Positions 10,091-18,601 of a DNA stretch of 53,169 nucleotides are shown here, one piece after another. The stretch comes from Oscillospiraceae bacterium (GTDB lineage Bacteria > Bacillota > Clostridia > Oscillospirales > Oscillospiraceae): the NCBI GenBank assembly GCA_015068235.1, contig SVKY01000010.1:1-53169 (forward strand). Reading direction: 5' to 3'. The translations under genes were made by a program, and so were the position numbers. Position 1 is the first letter of the stretch, and every line of letters starts with the position of its first letter. The notes beneath the pieces were generated by a model. The model saw only the letters and a program-made list of their open reading frames with translations. It ran no database searches and was not told where the DNA came from.

Positions 10091-10119
10091 ATCATACAAC
10101 GATTTTAGCACTTTGTCAA
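10091..10119 (-). promoter_or_regulatory. Sigma-A promoter of the hrcA operon
   Basis: Minus-strand -35 TTGACA (10114-10119), 17-base spacer, -10 TATGAT (10091-10096). The start would fall at or just before CIRCE, so HrcA would block initiation or elongation. Confidence 0.9.
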
Positions 10120-10197
10120 GGGGTCTGCTAAATCTTTTTATGAATTATTTGTAACCAATTTCGACAGGAAAATTCATACCGCAGTCAAAAGTTCCTC

Positions 10198-10226
10198 TTT
10201 TCAATCGTAGAAAAATGTGGTATAGT
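10198..10226 (+). promoter_or_regulatory. Candidate promoter upstream of lepA
   Basis: TTTTCA (10198-10203), 17 bases, TATAGT (10221-10226). It is about 350 bases from lepA, with a repeat element in between, so the assignment is weak. Confidence 0.35.
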
Positions 10227-10276
10227 ATAGGGTGAAATAATATGTTTCGGCATTCGCACCCGATAAAAAACACATC

Positions 10277-10523
10277 AAATTCTGATTGATCGTTGAGATC
10301 GACAGTTCGTATATGTCATCCTGAGCGTAAGCGAAGGATCTTAGCGAGGGTATCGAAAATGCGTACGATGCTTCGGTTTACTCCACTGCGTGGGGGACAT
10401 TTGCGAGCGCCGCCGGTGGCGGATGCAACCGTCCCCCCATGACCCCTCCCGGCGCGCTGCGCGTAGTCGGGGGCTGTGACCGGTCGATTTTTGAAAATTC
10501 AAACCGCCCGATCAATCGGAATT
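10277..10523. mobile_element. MITE-like repeat with a different core
   Basis: Ends AAATTCTGATTGATCG (10277-10292) and CGATCAATCGGAATTT (10508-10523) belong to the same family as 6337-6625. The interior is unrelated: it holds CATCCTGAGCGTAAGCGAAG (a common clostridial intergenic repeat type) and a GC-rich hairpin region near GCGCGCTGCGCG. Together with the promoters it fills the 528-bp hrcA-lepA gap. Confidence 0.65.
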
Positions 10524-10575
10524 TTACAAAGCGCAATCAAGCAATCATCCATCGGAAAGAAGCGAGGTAATTCCC

Positions 10576-12381
10576 ATGACCGATATGAACAAAATCCGCA
10601 ATTTTTCCATCGTGGCGCACATCGACCACGGCAAATCGACCCTTGCAGACCGCCTTTTAGAGGAGTGCAAGACCGTTGAAAAGCGTGACATGGAGCATCA
10701 AATTTTGGACTCCATGGAGCTTGAGCGTGAGCGCGGCATCACGATCAAGGCAACGGCTGTCAAGCTCAACTACACCGCAGACGACGGCGAGACCTATACA
10801 TTAAATCTGATCGACACCCCGGGTCACGTGGACTTCAACTACGAGGTCTCACGCTCTTTGGCAGCCTGCGAGGGTGCGATTTTGGTCGTGGATGCCTCGC
10901 AGGGTATTGAGGCGCAGACTTTGGCGAACACCTATCTTGCCATTGATGCAGGGCTGGAGGTTCTGCCCGTGGTGAACAAAATTGACCTGCCGTCTGCTCG
11001 TCCTGAGGAGGTCAAGCACGAAATCGAGGATGTGATCGGACTTCCTGCAATGGATGCGCCCGAAATTTCGGCAAAAAGCGGCATCAACATCCGTTCCGTT
11101 TTGGAGGACATCGTTCACAATGTCCCTGCACCGACAGGTGATAGAGAAGCTCCCTTGCAGGCTTTGATTTTCGACAGCCAATATGACTCTTACCGTGGTG
11201 TTATTGTATATCTGCGTGTAAAAAACGGCGTTTTGAAGCCCGGCATGGACGTGCGCATGATGGCAACTGGTGCCACATATAAAGTAGTGGAGGTCGGCAC
11301 GCTTCATCCTTCGGGCATGATCCCGACCGATGCTTTGGGCGCAGGCGAAGTCGGTTATCTGACCGCTTCGATCAAAAACGTTGCCGATACCCGTGTGGGC
11401 GATACTGTCACCGAGGTCAGCCGTCCGTGCTCTGAGCCTCTGCCCGGCTATAAGACTGTGCAGCCGATGGTCTACTCCGGTGTGTATCCGGCGGACGGCA
11501 GCAAGTACGGTGATCTGCGTGATGCGTTGGAAAAGCTCAAACTCAACGATGCCTCCATGGACTATGCGCAGGAAAATTCCATCGCTTTGGGCTTCGGTTT
11601 CCGCTGCGGTTTCTTGGGTCTTTTGCACATGGAGATCATCATGGAGCGCCTGGAACGAGAATATAATCTCGACCTCATCACCACCGCGCCGAACGTCGTT
11701 TACAGAATTACGAAGTTGACTGGCGAAGTCGTGGAGGTTTATACGCCGCTGAATTATCCAGATCCGATGGAAATTCAGATGTGCGAGGAGCCGTTTGTCA
11801 AGGCGAATATTTTAACACCGCCGGAATATGTCGGCAACATCATGGAACTGTGCCAGCAAAGACGTGGCGAGTACCGTGATATGAATTATCTCGACGAGGG
11901 TCGCGTGGAGCTTCATTATTTCATGCCGCTGAACGAAATAATTTACGACTTCTTCGATGCACTCAAGTCCAGAACTCGTGGCTACGCATCGTTGGACTAT
12001 GAATTGGATGGCTACCGCCCGTCAAGGCTTGTCAAGCTCGATATCCTGCTCAACGGCGATATCGTCGATGCGCTGTCGTTCATCATTTTTGCCGACAACG
12101 CTTACGCACGAGCAAGACGCATTTGCGAGAAGCTCAAGGAGAATATTCCCCGTCAGATGTTTGAAATCCCTGTGCAGGCTGCCATCGGTGGAAAAATCAT
12201 TGCCCGTGAGACGATCAAAGCACTGCGCAAGGACGTTTTGGCAAAGTGCTACGGCGGCGATATTACCCGAAAGAAGAAGCTTTTGGAGAAGCAGAAGGAA
12301 GGCAAGAAGCGCATGAGAACGTTCGGCACGGTTTCCGTCCCGAGCGAGGCGTTCATGGCGGTTTTGAAGATGGACGAATGA
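10576..12381 (+). CDS. lepA: Elongation factor 4 (LepA GTPase)
   Basis: 601-residue translational GTPase that acts on the ribosome (back-translocation and/or late assembly). GTP motifs are intact: P-loop AHIDHGKST, switch [10 protein letters not shown], and [11 protein letters not shown]-like domains and the LepA-specific C-terminal domain follow (ending [20 protein letters not shown], then [14 protein letters not shown]). GAGGT lies upstream of ATG 10576; an ATG three codons in is a possible alternative. The stop overlaps the rnhA start (ATGA), indicating co-translation. Length and motifs are typical. Confidence 0.96.
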   Translation: MTDMNKIRNFSIVAHIDHGKSTLADRLLEECKTVEKRDMEHQILDSMELERERGITIKATAVKLNYTADDGETYTLNLIDTPGHVDFNYEVSRSLAACEGAILVVDASQGIEAQTLANTYLAIDAGLEVLPVVNKIDLPSARPEEVKHEIEDVIGLPAMDAPEISAKSGINIRSVLEDIVHNVPAPTGDREAPLQALIFDSQYDSYRGVIVYLRVKNGVLKPGMDVRMMATGATYKVVEVGTLHPSGMIPTDALGAGEVGYLTASIKNVADTRVGDTVTEVSRPCSEPLPGYKTVQPMVYSGVYPADGSKYGDLRDALEKLKLNDASMDYAQENSIALGFGFRCGFLGLLHMEIIMERLEREYNLDLITTAPNVVYRITKLTGEVVEVYTPLNYPDPMEIQMCEEPFVKANILTPPEYVGNIMELCQQRRGEYRDMNYLDEGRVELHYFMPLNEIIYDFFDALKSRTRGYASLDYELDGYRPSRLVKLDILLNGDIVDALSFIIFADNAYARARRICEKLKENIPRQMFEIPVQAAIGGKIIARETIKALRKDVLAKCYGGDITRKKKLLEKQKEGKKRMRTFGTVSVPSEAFMAVLKMDE

Positions 12382-12818
12382 AGCACGTTACGATCTACAC
12401 CGACGGTGCCTGCTCAGGAAATCCCGGACCGGGCGGCTGGGGTGCGATTTTGGAGTTTAAGGGCATTGAGAAGGAATTATCCGGCGGTGAAAAAAACACC
12501 ACCAACAACCGCATGGAGCTGACAGGCGTCATTATGGCGCTTCGTGCGCTGAAAGAGCCGTGTCAGGTGGATCTTTTCACCGATTCTAAATATGTCTGCG
12601 ATGCGGTGTTGCAGCGCTGGGTTTACGGTTGGAAAGCCAAGGGCTGGATCAAGTCGGACAAGAAACCTGCCTTAAATGTCGATCTGTGGGAGCAGCTTTT
12701 GCCGCTTTTAGAATACCACAGCGTCACATGGCACTGGGTCAAGGGTCACGCCTCGAATGAGAAAAATAATCGCTGTGATGCCCTCGCCGTCGCCCAAAGC
12801 CGAAAATTCATGACTTGA
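12378..12818 (+). CDS. rnhA: Ribonuclease HI
   Basis: 146-residue RNase H that removes RNA from RNA-DNA hybrids. The four catalytic acidic residues are present in context: [11 protein letters not shown] (Asp), NNRMELTG (Glu), LFTDSKYV (Asp) and NRCDALA (Asp), plus the WVKGHA segment with its conserved His. The start is the ATG overlapping the lepA stop; the open frame extends 44 codons further into lepA but without a ribosome site. It forms a two-gene unit with lepA and is followed by a palindromic intergenic repeat. Confidence 0.95.
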   Translation: MKHVTIYTDGACSGNPGPGGWGAILEFKGIEKELSGGEKNTTNNRMELTGVIMALRALKEPCQVDLFTDSKYVCDAVLQRWVYGWKAKGWIKSDKKPALNVDLWEQLLPLLEYHSVTWHWVKGHASNEKNNRCDALAVAQSRKFMT

Positions 12819-12838
12819 CTTTTGGCAAGGCTTTCACT

Positions 12839-12935
12839 TATGTCATTGCCAGACCCCAACGGGGTCGTGGCAATCTCAAATTGCAATTCGATACTCACGA
12901 GATCGCCACGTCGCTTCGCTCCTCGCGATGACATA
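12839..12935. repeat. 97-bp palindromic intergenic repeat
   Basis: Begins TATGTCATTGCC and ends GGCGATCTC-class sequence in reverse, closing with GCGATGACATA. It contains CCCCAACGGGG and the phrase CGCTTCGCTCC. The ends are inverted repeats of each other. This type of repeat is widespread between clostridial genes; it is different from the AAATTCCGAT family. Confidence 0.6.
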
Positions 12936-12974
12936 GTACGATAACCTATTTTTAGCAACAAATAGGAGCAGAAT

Positions 12975-14420
12975 ATGAAACTTTACTTATGCGGTCATGA
13001 CGATCGCTATGCCATTGAGCAGCTACAGCTTGCGCTGTTTCCCGACGAGCCGATGGAGCCGTGCGATGCACCGTTTGACGGTGACGGAGCGGTTTCCACC
13101 CTCTTTTGCGGCGAAACATGGTTGACGGCAACGGCGCATATCACGCTCTCAGGCAAAACCGCCAAAGCCACACGCCGCATGAAAACCGCACAAGCGGATA
13201 TCCCCACACGCCGCAGACTGCTGCAAAACGCCTATTACGATGCGGCAATTCAGCTGCGCAAAGCGCCTGATTGGGGATCGCTTTCGGGTGTGCGTCCGAG
13301 CAAACTGACAACAAAATATATGCTGGAGGGTCATTCGGCTCGTTCGGCGCAAAAACTTTTGGAAAAAAACTATCACGTCACGTCAGAGCGCAGCAGGCTG
13401 TGCACCGAGTGCTCGTCAGCGACATTGGATGCGGCAAGCCGTTTGCGCAAGGACGATATTTCCGTTTATATCGGCATTCCGTTCTGCCCGACTCGCTGCG
13501 CTTATTGTAGCTTCGTTTCGGCAGGCATCGAGAAGGCAGGAAAGCTCATCGAGCCGTTTTTGGAAGCCCTGGAGCGTGAAATTGCCCATGTCGGTGCACT
13601 TTTGAAAGCATCAAACAAGCACATTCGCACGTTGTATATTGGCGGAGGCACACCGACGACCCTTTCCACCTCGCAAATGCAGCGCTTGATGCAGGCGATT
13701 TCTGCGAATTTTGACCTGTCTGAGCTGATAGAATATACGGTGGAGGGCGGTCGTCCCGACACATTGAGTTTTAACAAGCTCAAAACGATCCGCTCTTTTG
13801 GCTGCAACCGTATGAGCATCAATCCGCAATCGATGAACGATGCAGTTTTGAAAGCGATTGGGCGCTGTCATTCGGGCGAGCAGACCGTCAATGCCTTTCA
13901 TGCAGCTGTGAACGCAGGCTTTGAGGGCATCAATATGGATTTGATCGCAGGTCTGCCCGAGGAGGATGAAGCATCGTTTGCCGCATCGCTTGAAAAAGTG
14001 CTTTCGCTTGCGCCGAGCAACATCACCGTTCATACCTTGGCGATGAAAAAAGGCGCAGACCTCTATTTTGCACGTATGGGCTTGCCGAGTGCCGAAGCTG
14101 TGCGCAATATGCTTGACCATGCCGACAGACGCCTGCGTGAAAACGGCTATCGACCGTATTATCTGTATCGGCAGAAATATATGTCGGGCAGTTTTGAAAA
14201 CATCGGCTGGTGCAAGGACGGTTTTGAGGGCTTATACAATATTTATATGATGGAGGAAATGCACTCGATCATCTCCTTGGGCGGTGGAGCTATGACCAAG
14301 ATCAACCTGTCCGATGGGACCCTCGAGCGCTTCCATAACCCGAAATATCCGCAGCAATATATCGAGCGCATCGACGAAATTTTGGAACAAAAAACCGCCG
14401 CTTTCGCCCTGCTGCCATGA
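12975..14420 (+). CDS. hemZ: HemZ-type radical SAM protein (coproporphyrinogen dehydrogenase-like)
   Basis: 481-residue radical SAM protein. The iron-sulfur motif CxxxCxxC is at Cys171, Cys175 and Cys178 (GIPFCPTRCAYCSF), followed by YIGGGTPTTL and the HemN-type GCNRMSINPQS and NMDLIAGLPEE segments. An about 165-residue N-terminal region before the cluster, with SGVRPSKLTTKYM, is the HemZ hallmark that separates it from HemN/HemW. Annotated reaction: oxygen-independent oxidation of coproporphyrinogen III, but HemZ activity is poorly established and no other heme genes are visible here. ATG at 12975 follows AGGAGCAG. Confidence 0.88.
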   Translation: MKLYLCGHDDRYAIEQLQLALFPDEPMEPCDAPFDGDGAVSTLFCGETWLTATAHITLSGKTAKATRRMKTAQADIPTRRRLLQNAYYDAAIQLRKAPDWGSLSGVRPSKLTTKYMLEGHSARSAQKLLEKNYHVTSERSRLCTECSSATLDAASRLRKDDISVYIGIPFCPTRCAYCSFVSAGIEKAGKLIEPFLEALEREIAHVGALLKASNKHIRTLYIGGGTPTTLSTSQMQRLMQAISANFDLSELIEYTVEGGRPDTLSFNKLKTIRSFGCNRMSINPQSMNDAVLKAIGRCHSGEQTVNAFHAAVNAGFEGINMDLIAGLPEEDEASFAASLEKVLSLAPSNITVHTLAMKKGADLYFARMGLPSAEAVRNMLDHADRRLRENGYRPYYLYRQKYMSGSFENIGWCKDGFEGLYNIYMMEEMHSIISLGGGAMTKINLSDGTLERFHNPKYPQQYIERIDEILEQKTAAFALLP

Positions 14421-14424
14421 TAGC

Positions 14425-14570
14425 AAATTCCGATTTATCGAGCTGTTGGCTGCGTTTTGACACCGTAGGGGCGCACGACTCTGTGCGCCCGTGCAGGCAC
14501 TTCGTGTGGGCGGACAGAGTCGTCCGCCCCTACAATTTGAAAAACAAAACTCACTGATAAATCGGAATTT
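14425..14570 (+). mobile_element. MITE-like repeat, 146-bp form
   Basis: Ends AAATTCCGATTTATCG and GATAAATCGGAATTT. The core is built on GTAGGGGCGCACGACTCTG and GGGCGGACAGAGTCGTCC, which can fold into a long hairpin. The copy at 35649-35794 is the same length and nearly identical in inverse orientation. Confidence 0.75.
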
Positions 14571-14611
14571 AGATGAGAATAGACAGATTTTCTTTCGGAA
14601 GGAATTGTTTT

Positions 14612-15931
14612 ATGGATACATTATTTTCAAACGTCACGGTTGTGACGATGGACGAGGAGCTGAGCGTCCTTTTCTCCGCCTTTGTGGGCGTGACGGACGG
14701 CAAGATCAGCTATCTGTCCAAGACTGCACCCGAAGAACAGCCTAAGCAGATCATTAACGGTGAGGGCATGGTCTTGATGCCCGGCTTGATCAACTGCCAC
14801 ACCCATTTGGCAATGTCGCCTCTGCGTGGCTATGCCGATGATGTGGCGCTCGATGTGTGGCTCAATGATCACATTTTCCCCAGAGAGGATCGTTTGGACG
14901 GTCGCTGCGTAAAGGCTGCAACGCTTTTGTCGCTGGCGGAATGTCTGCGCTTTGGTACCACTTCGGTTTCGGATATGTACTATTTCTGCGATGAGGTCGC
15001 TCAGGCGGTTGCCGAAAGCGGCATCAAGGCAAATATTTCCCGAGCCATCACCTTCTTCGGTGAGGAATTTGATTTTGAAAAAGACACCCGTTGTAACGAA
15101 ATGGTAGCGTTCCACAAGAAGTGGCACAACTACGACAACGGCAGAATCAAGGTTGAAGCCTCTATCCACGGCGAATACACCTCCGACCATCGAGTTTGGG
15201 AGGCTGTGAGCGAATACGCCATCAACGAGGGCTTGGGCATGCACGTGCATCTGTCGGAAACCAAGGCTGAGCACGAGGGCAGCAAGGAAAGAAACGGCTT
15301 AACGCCGGCGCAGAGCTTTGATTGCCACAATGTTTTCCTTGCACCGTCGATCGCAGCACACTGCGTTTGGTTGGAGGAAGAGGACATGAAGCTGCTTGCC
15401 AAGCGCAAGGTCAGCGCCGTGCACTGCCCTGTTTCCAATTTGAAGTTAGCTTCGGGCTGCGCCAAGGTGCATGATATGATCAAGGCAGGCATGAATGTTG
15501 CTCTGGGCACAGACTCGAACGCTTCGAATAACAATTTGGATATGTTCGAGGAGATCAAGGCGGCAACGCTGATGGCAAAGGGCGCTTCCCTGGATCCCAA
15601 GGCGCTGCCTGCGCAGGCTGTTTTGATGATGGCAACCGTCTGCGGCGCAAGAGCCCAGAGAAGAGAGGCAGAGTGCGGCATGATCAAGCCCGGCATGGAT
15701 GCGGATCTGATCCTGCTCGATTTCACACAGCCGCATCTGATGCCGTGTCACAACGTGATGAGCCATTTGGCATACTGTGTCAGCGGCAGCGATGTCGTGA
15801 TGACGATGGTACGTGGCAAGATTTTGTATTCCGCAGGAAAATATCTGACCATCGACTTAGAAAACGTAGTCAAGGAGCTTGCCGAATACGTCATGCCCAA
15901 AATGTTCACCGACCAAACAGCCGCAAACTAA
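14612..15931 (+). CDS. mtaD: 5-methylthioadenosine/S-adenosylhomocysteine deaminase (MtaD-type amidohydrolase)
   Basis: 439-residue cytoplasmic metal-dependent amidohydrolase. The metal ligands are in NCHTHL (His63, His65), HVHLSE, and ALGTDSNASNNNLDMFEE (Asp). AAHCVWLEEEDMKLL and GLINCHTHLAMSPLRGYADD match MtaD/SsnA-type deaminases, which convert S-adenosylhomocysteine, methylthioadenosine or adenosine to inosyl products in methyl-cycle recycling. I use ATG 14612, with GGAAGGA eight bases upstream, rather than an earlier ATG that overlaps the repeat element. The stop codon overlaps the left end of the next repeat element. Exact substrate preference is not decidable here. Confidence 0.88.
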   Translation: MDTLFSNVTVVTMDEELSVLFSAFVGVTDGKISYLSKTAPEEQPKQIINGEGMVLMPGLINCHTHLAMSPLRGYADDVALDVWLNDHIFPREDRLDGRCVKAATLLSLAECLRFGTTSVSDMYYFCDEVAQAVAESGIKANISRAITFFGEEFDFEKDTRCNEMVAFHKKWHNYDNGRIKVEASIHGEYTSDHRVWEAVSEYAINEGLGMHVHLSETKAEHEGSKERNGLTPAQSFDCHNVFLAPSIAAHCVWLEEEDMKLLAKRKVSAVHCPVSNLKLASGCAKVHDMIKAGMNVALGTDSNASNNNLDMFEEIKAATLMAKGASLDPKALPAQAVLMMATVCGARAQRREAECGMIKPGMDADLILLDFTQPHLMPCHNVMSHLAYCVSGSDVVMTMVRGKILYSAGKYLTIDLENVVKELAEYVMPKMFTDQTAAN

Positions 15932-16140
15932 ATTCCGATTTGACGAACAGAATGTATCAACCACTGTAGGGGAGGGTCATGACCCTCCCGCACAGAAAAC
16001 GGTAAAATTTCGCAACAAACCAATGTGAAAACGTAATGTTTTACGATAATCAAAAACAATTATGGTGGTTCCTGCACACGGGAGGGTCATGACCCTCCCC
16101 TACAGTGTGAAACGATAATCTCAGCGATAAATCGGAATTT
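15930..16140. mobile_element. MITE-like repeat, 211-bp form with inverted core
   Basis: Ends AAATTCCGATTTGACG and CGATAAATCGGAATTT. The core between two GGAGGGTCATGACCCTCC palindromes matches the 29067 copy, but relative to the outer ends it is flipped. The ACAGCCCGGTGGGCTGT section present in the ~290-bp copies is absent. Confidence 0.7.
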
Positions 16141-16198
16141 GGAATCGTTTTCATCATATAACCGTAATAAAACTTTGCAACAAAGGGATGAATTGATA

Positions 16199-17866
16199 TT
16201 GGAAAATAAACGCACAGGCTCTCAAAATTTTCTGACGGGTGCGGCGATATTATCACTTTCGACCATGCTCGTCAAGATCATCGGCATGTTCTACAAAATT
16301 CCGCTCAATGCTTTCATCGGCGAGCAGGGATTTGCGTATTTCACCGCTGCCTATGATATTTACACCGTTCTTCTCGTCATTTCGACCACGGGTCTGCCCG
16401 TTGCCATGAGCCGCATGGTCTCCGAGGCGCACACCTTGGGCAACGGAAAACAGATGCAGCGCATTTTCAAAACAGCTCTCACCGCCTATATGATCATTGG
16501 TCTTTTGGGCACAGGTGCCATGATGATATTGCCGAATATTTTGGCGAACATGATGGGCACGCCCAAGGCATCTTATTCGATTTTTGCACTCGGACCTGCG
16601 GTGGTGTTTATCTGCTTTGCATCGGCAGGGCGAGGCTATTTCCAAGGTCAGGGCAACATGAAACCTACCGCTTTCAGCCAGATCATCGAAGCGGCAGGCA
16701 AGCTGTTTTTGGGCTTGTCGTTTGCCTATCTTGTCATGCAGTGGACCGGAAGCGAAGCTTATTCCTCCGGTGCAACCATCGCCGGCATTTCCATTGGCGC
16801 AGGGCTTTCCGCACTTTATGTTTACATTAAGCATCGCCGCAACCGCAAGAGCATTGATGCCCTCGGCGGCACGCCCATTTCTTACAAAGAAACAGCAAAG
16901 AAACTGCTCTCCATCGCTGTTCCCATCACCATCGGTGCAGCGGGCTTGCAAATCATCAACCTGTTGGACAGCATGACGGTCGTGCGCAGACTTTTGATCG
17001 CTGCAGAGGGCGACGGCGCTGTGATGAATCAGCTTTTGGATATCGCAAGGCTGAGTCCGTCCCTCGATCAGTCTCTTGCACAGGATGCTGCCGAGATCGG
17101 CAAGGGTATTTACAGCTTCTGCCAGACGATCTTCAATTTCCCGACGGCATTCATCCCCTGTATCACCGCAGCCATCATCCCTGCCATCACCGCAAATCTC
17201 ACACGCAAGGACAAAAAAGGCGTCAAGCAGGTCCAGGATTCGTCTTTGCGTGTCATGTCACTGATCGCTTCTCCCTGCGCTGTCGGTCTTTTGGTCTTAG
17301 CGGAACCGATTATGTCGCTTTTGGGTGGCTACGAGGGTGATAAGCTCACCATTGCCGCCTGGCTGTTGGCGCTGCTTGCCCCGACCGTCCTGGTCAACAG
17401 CATCACCACCATGACCACCGCCATCATGCAGGCGCACAACCACATGGTTCTGCCCGTGGTCAACACCCTCATCGGCGGCGTTTTGAAGGTCATCGTCAAC
17501 TACATCTTGGTCGGCAATCCCGATATCGGCATTTTGGGCGCACCCATCGGCACGTTCGTGTGCTTCCTGGTCATCATGGTGCTCAACGTCATCTGCATGC
17601 GCCGTGTCCTTGACGAGCCGCCGAAGCTCATCCCTGCCCTTTGGCGCAGCGGCTTGGCATCTGTAATCATGGGCGTTGTCGCCTTCGGTGCTTACAGCCT
17701 GTTGTGGAACTATTTGGCAAGCTATGCGCTTTGTTGCCTCGGTGCAATCGGCATTGCTGTTGTTGTTTACTTGTTACTTGTCATTTCGCTCAAGGCGATC
17801 ACCTATGATGACTGCTTACTCCTGCCCAAAGGTGAAAAAATTGCGAAGATTCTGAAAATTCATTAA
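16199..17866 (+). CDS. MOP-superfamily polysaccharide/lipid flippase (SpoVB/MurJ-like)
   Basis: About 555 residues, multi-pass membrane protein with roughly 14 hydrophobic helices. GSQNFLTGAAILSLSTMLVK and IIGMFYKIPLNAFIGEQGFAYFTAAYDIY near the N-terminus, and SGLPVAMSRMV-like TTGLPVAMSRMVSEA, are characteristic of the SpoVB branch of polysaccharide transporters, which flip lipid-linked cell-wall or spore-cortex precursors. Start choice is uncertain: TTG 16199 has AAAGGGA upstream; TTG 16193 is close by; the longer frame from 16139 begins in the repeat element. The gene stands alone with an HU gene downstream. Confidence 0.8.
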   Translation: MENKRTGSQNFLTGAAILSLSTMLVKIIGMFYKIPLNAFIGEQGFAYFTAAYDIYTVLLVISTTGLPVAMSRMVSEAHTLGNGKQMQRIFKTALTAYMIIGLLGTGAMMILPNILANMMGTPKASYSIFALGPAVVFICFASAGRGYFQGQGNMKPTAFSQIIEAAGKLFLGLSFAYLVMQWTGSEAYSSGATIAGISIGAGLSALYVYIKHRRNRKSIDALGGTPISYKETAKKLLSIAVPITIGAAGLQIINLLDSMTVVRRLLIAAEGDGAVMNQLLDIARLSPSLDQSLAQDAAEIGKGIYSFCQTIFNFPTAFIPCITAAIIPAITANLTRKDKKGVKQVQDSSLRVMSLIASPCAVGLLVLAEPIMSLLGGYEGDKLTIAAWLLALLAPTVLVNSITTMTTAIMQAHNHMVLPVVNTLIGGVLKVIVNYILVGNPDIGILGAPIGTFVCFLVIMVLNVICMRRVLDEPPKLIPALWRSGLASVIMGVVAFGAYSLLWNYLASYALCCLGAIGIAVVVYLLLVISLKAITYDDCLLLPKGEKIAKILKIH

Positions 17867-18001
17867 AAAAAACCATTTTTTTACTTGCGTATTTGCAAAT
17901 TATGTGGTAAATTTTAATAGCGTTGAATTCATCGGGAAAATTCGGTGCAAAATTGTTGCACAGCCCGAAAAAATTATGAACATTGAGAAAGAGGTACTAT
18001 T

Positions 18002-18277
18002 ATGAACAAAACCGAATTGATTGCTAAGATCGCTGAGAAGTCCGGTCTGTCCAAGAAGGACGCAGAGAAGGCTCTGGGTGCAGTTGTTGACTCCATCACC
18101 GAAGCTATGGCAAACGGCGACAAGGTCATGCTCGTTGGCTTCGGCTCCTTCGAGGTTAAGGCTCGTGAGGCTCGCATGGGCAGAAACCCCAAGACCAAGG
18201 AAGCAATCGAAATTCCTGCAAGCAAGGCTCCTGTTTTCAAGGCCGGTGCTGCTCTGAAGAACGCTGTTGCAAAATAA
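18002..18277 (+). CDS. hup: HU family DNA-binding protein
   Basis: 91-residue histone-like protein that bends and compacts DNA. MNKTELIAKIAEKSGLSKKDAEKAL, VGFGSFEV and the arm motif GRNPKTKEAIEIPASKAPVFKAG are the full HU signature. GAAAGAGG precedes the ATG. A possible promoter is TTGCGT (17885-17890), 17 bases, TAAATT (17908-17913). HU is a known cofactor of some DNA inversion reactions, which is of interest given the recombinase at 42170, but HU has many roles. Codon use looks highly optimised (GCT, AAG, CTG), consistent with high expression. Confidence 0.95.
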   Translation: MNKTELIAKIAEKSGLSKKDAEKALGAVVDSITEAMANGDKVMLVGFGSFEVKAREARMGRNPKTKEAIEIPASKAPVFKAGAALKNAVAK

Positions 18278-18286
18278 TGCGAACAA

Positions 18287-18310
18287 ACGGGACTGCGAAA
18301 GCAGTCCCGT
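18287..18310 (+). terminator. Hairpin terminator of hup
   Basis: ACGGGACTGC, GAAA loop, GCAGTCCCGT: a perfect 10-bp stem ten bases after the stop codon, followed by a weak AT tract rather than a strong T run. Confidence 0.65.
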
Positions 18311-18316
18311 TAAATA

Positions 18317-18545
18317 TTATCTGTTTCTGATTTCCATAAGCAGCTCGATGGGCACCTGCAAAACCTTCGAAACCTCAAGCAGTAATCCAACGGTAGGCTT
18401 CGACGTTGCCGTTTCCAGACGCTGAATGTGATTCTGACGATAACCTTGCCAGCTCTGCAAGCTGCTCCTGCGTTAGCCCCTGCTCCTTGCAATAGCGCAT
18501 AATGTTCAACCCGATTTGAATGTATTCTTTATCATGCGTGTCCAT
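18317..18545 (-). pseudogene. Frameshifted XRE-type helix-turn-helix regulator
   Basis: Reading the minus strand from ATG 18545 gives MDTHDKEYIQIGLNIMRYCK, EQGLTQEQLAELA, then a stop in the wrong frame. Shifting by one base there (GCA A GGT) restores GYRQNHIQRLETATSKPTVG and LLLEVSKVLQVPIELLMEIR to a stop at 18317. The composite is a complete about 75-residue Cro/C1-type regulator whose recognition helix area carries the frameshift. The span of 229 bases is 3n+1, consistent with a single inserted base. Either a recent pseudogene or a sequencing/assembly error. It is too short and broken to appear as one open frame. Confidence 0.75.
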
Positions 18546-18565
18546 TTTGACCACCTCGATAATAG

Positions 18566-18595
18566 AACTGCCTTGCCAATTACGACAAGGCAGTT
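18566..18595. terminator. Hairpin downstream of the VanW-domain gene
   Basis: AACTGCCTTG (18566-18575) and CAAGGCAGTT (18586-18595), ten-base loop. A T tract follows only on the plus strand, so direction is ambiguous; it lies just after the stop of the minus-strand VanW gene. Confidence 0.5.
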
Positions 18596-18601
18596 TTTGT
18601 A

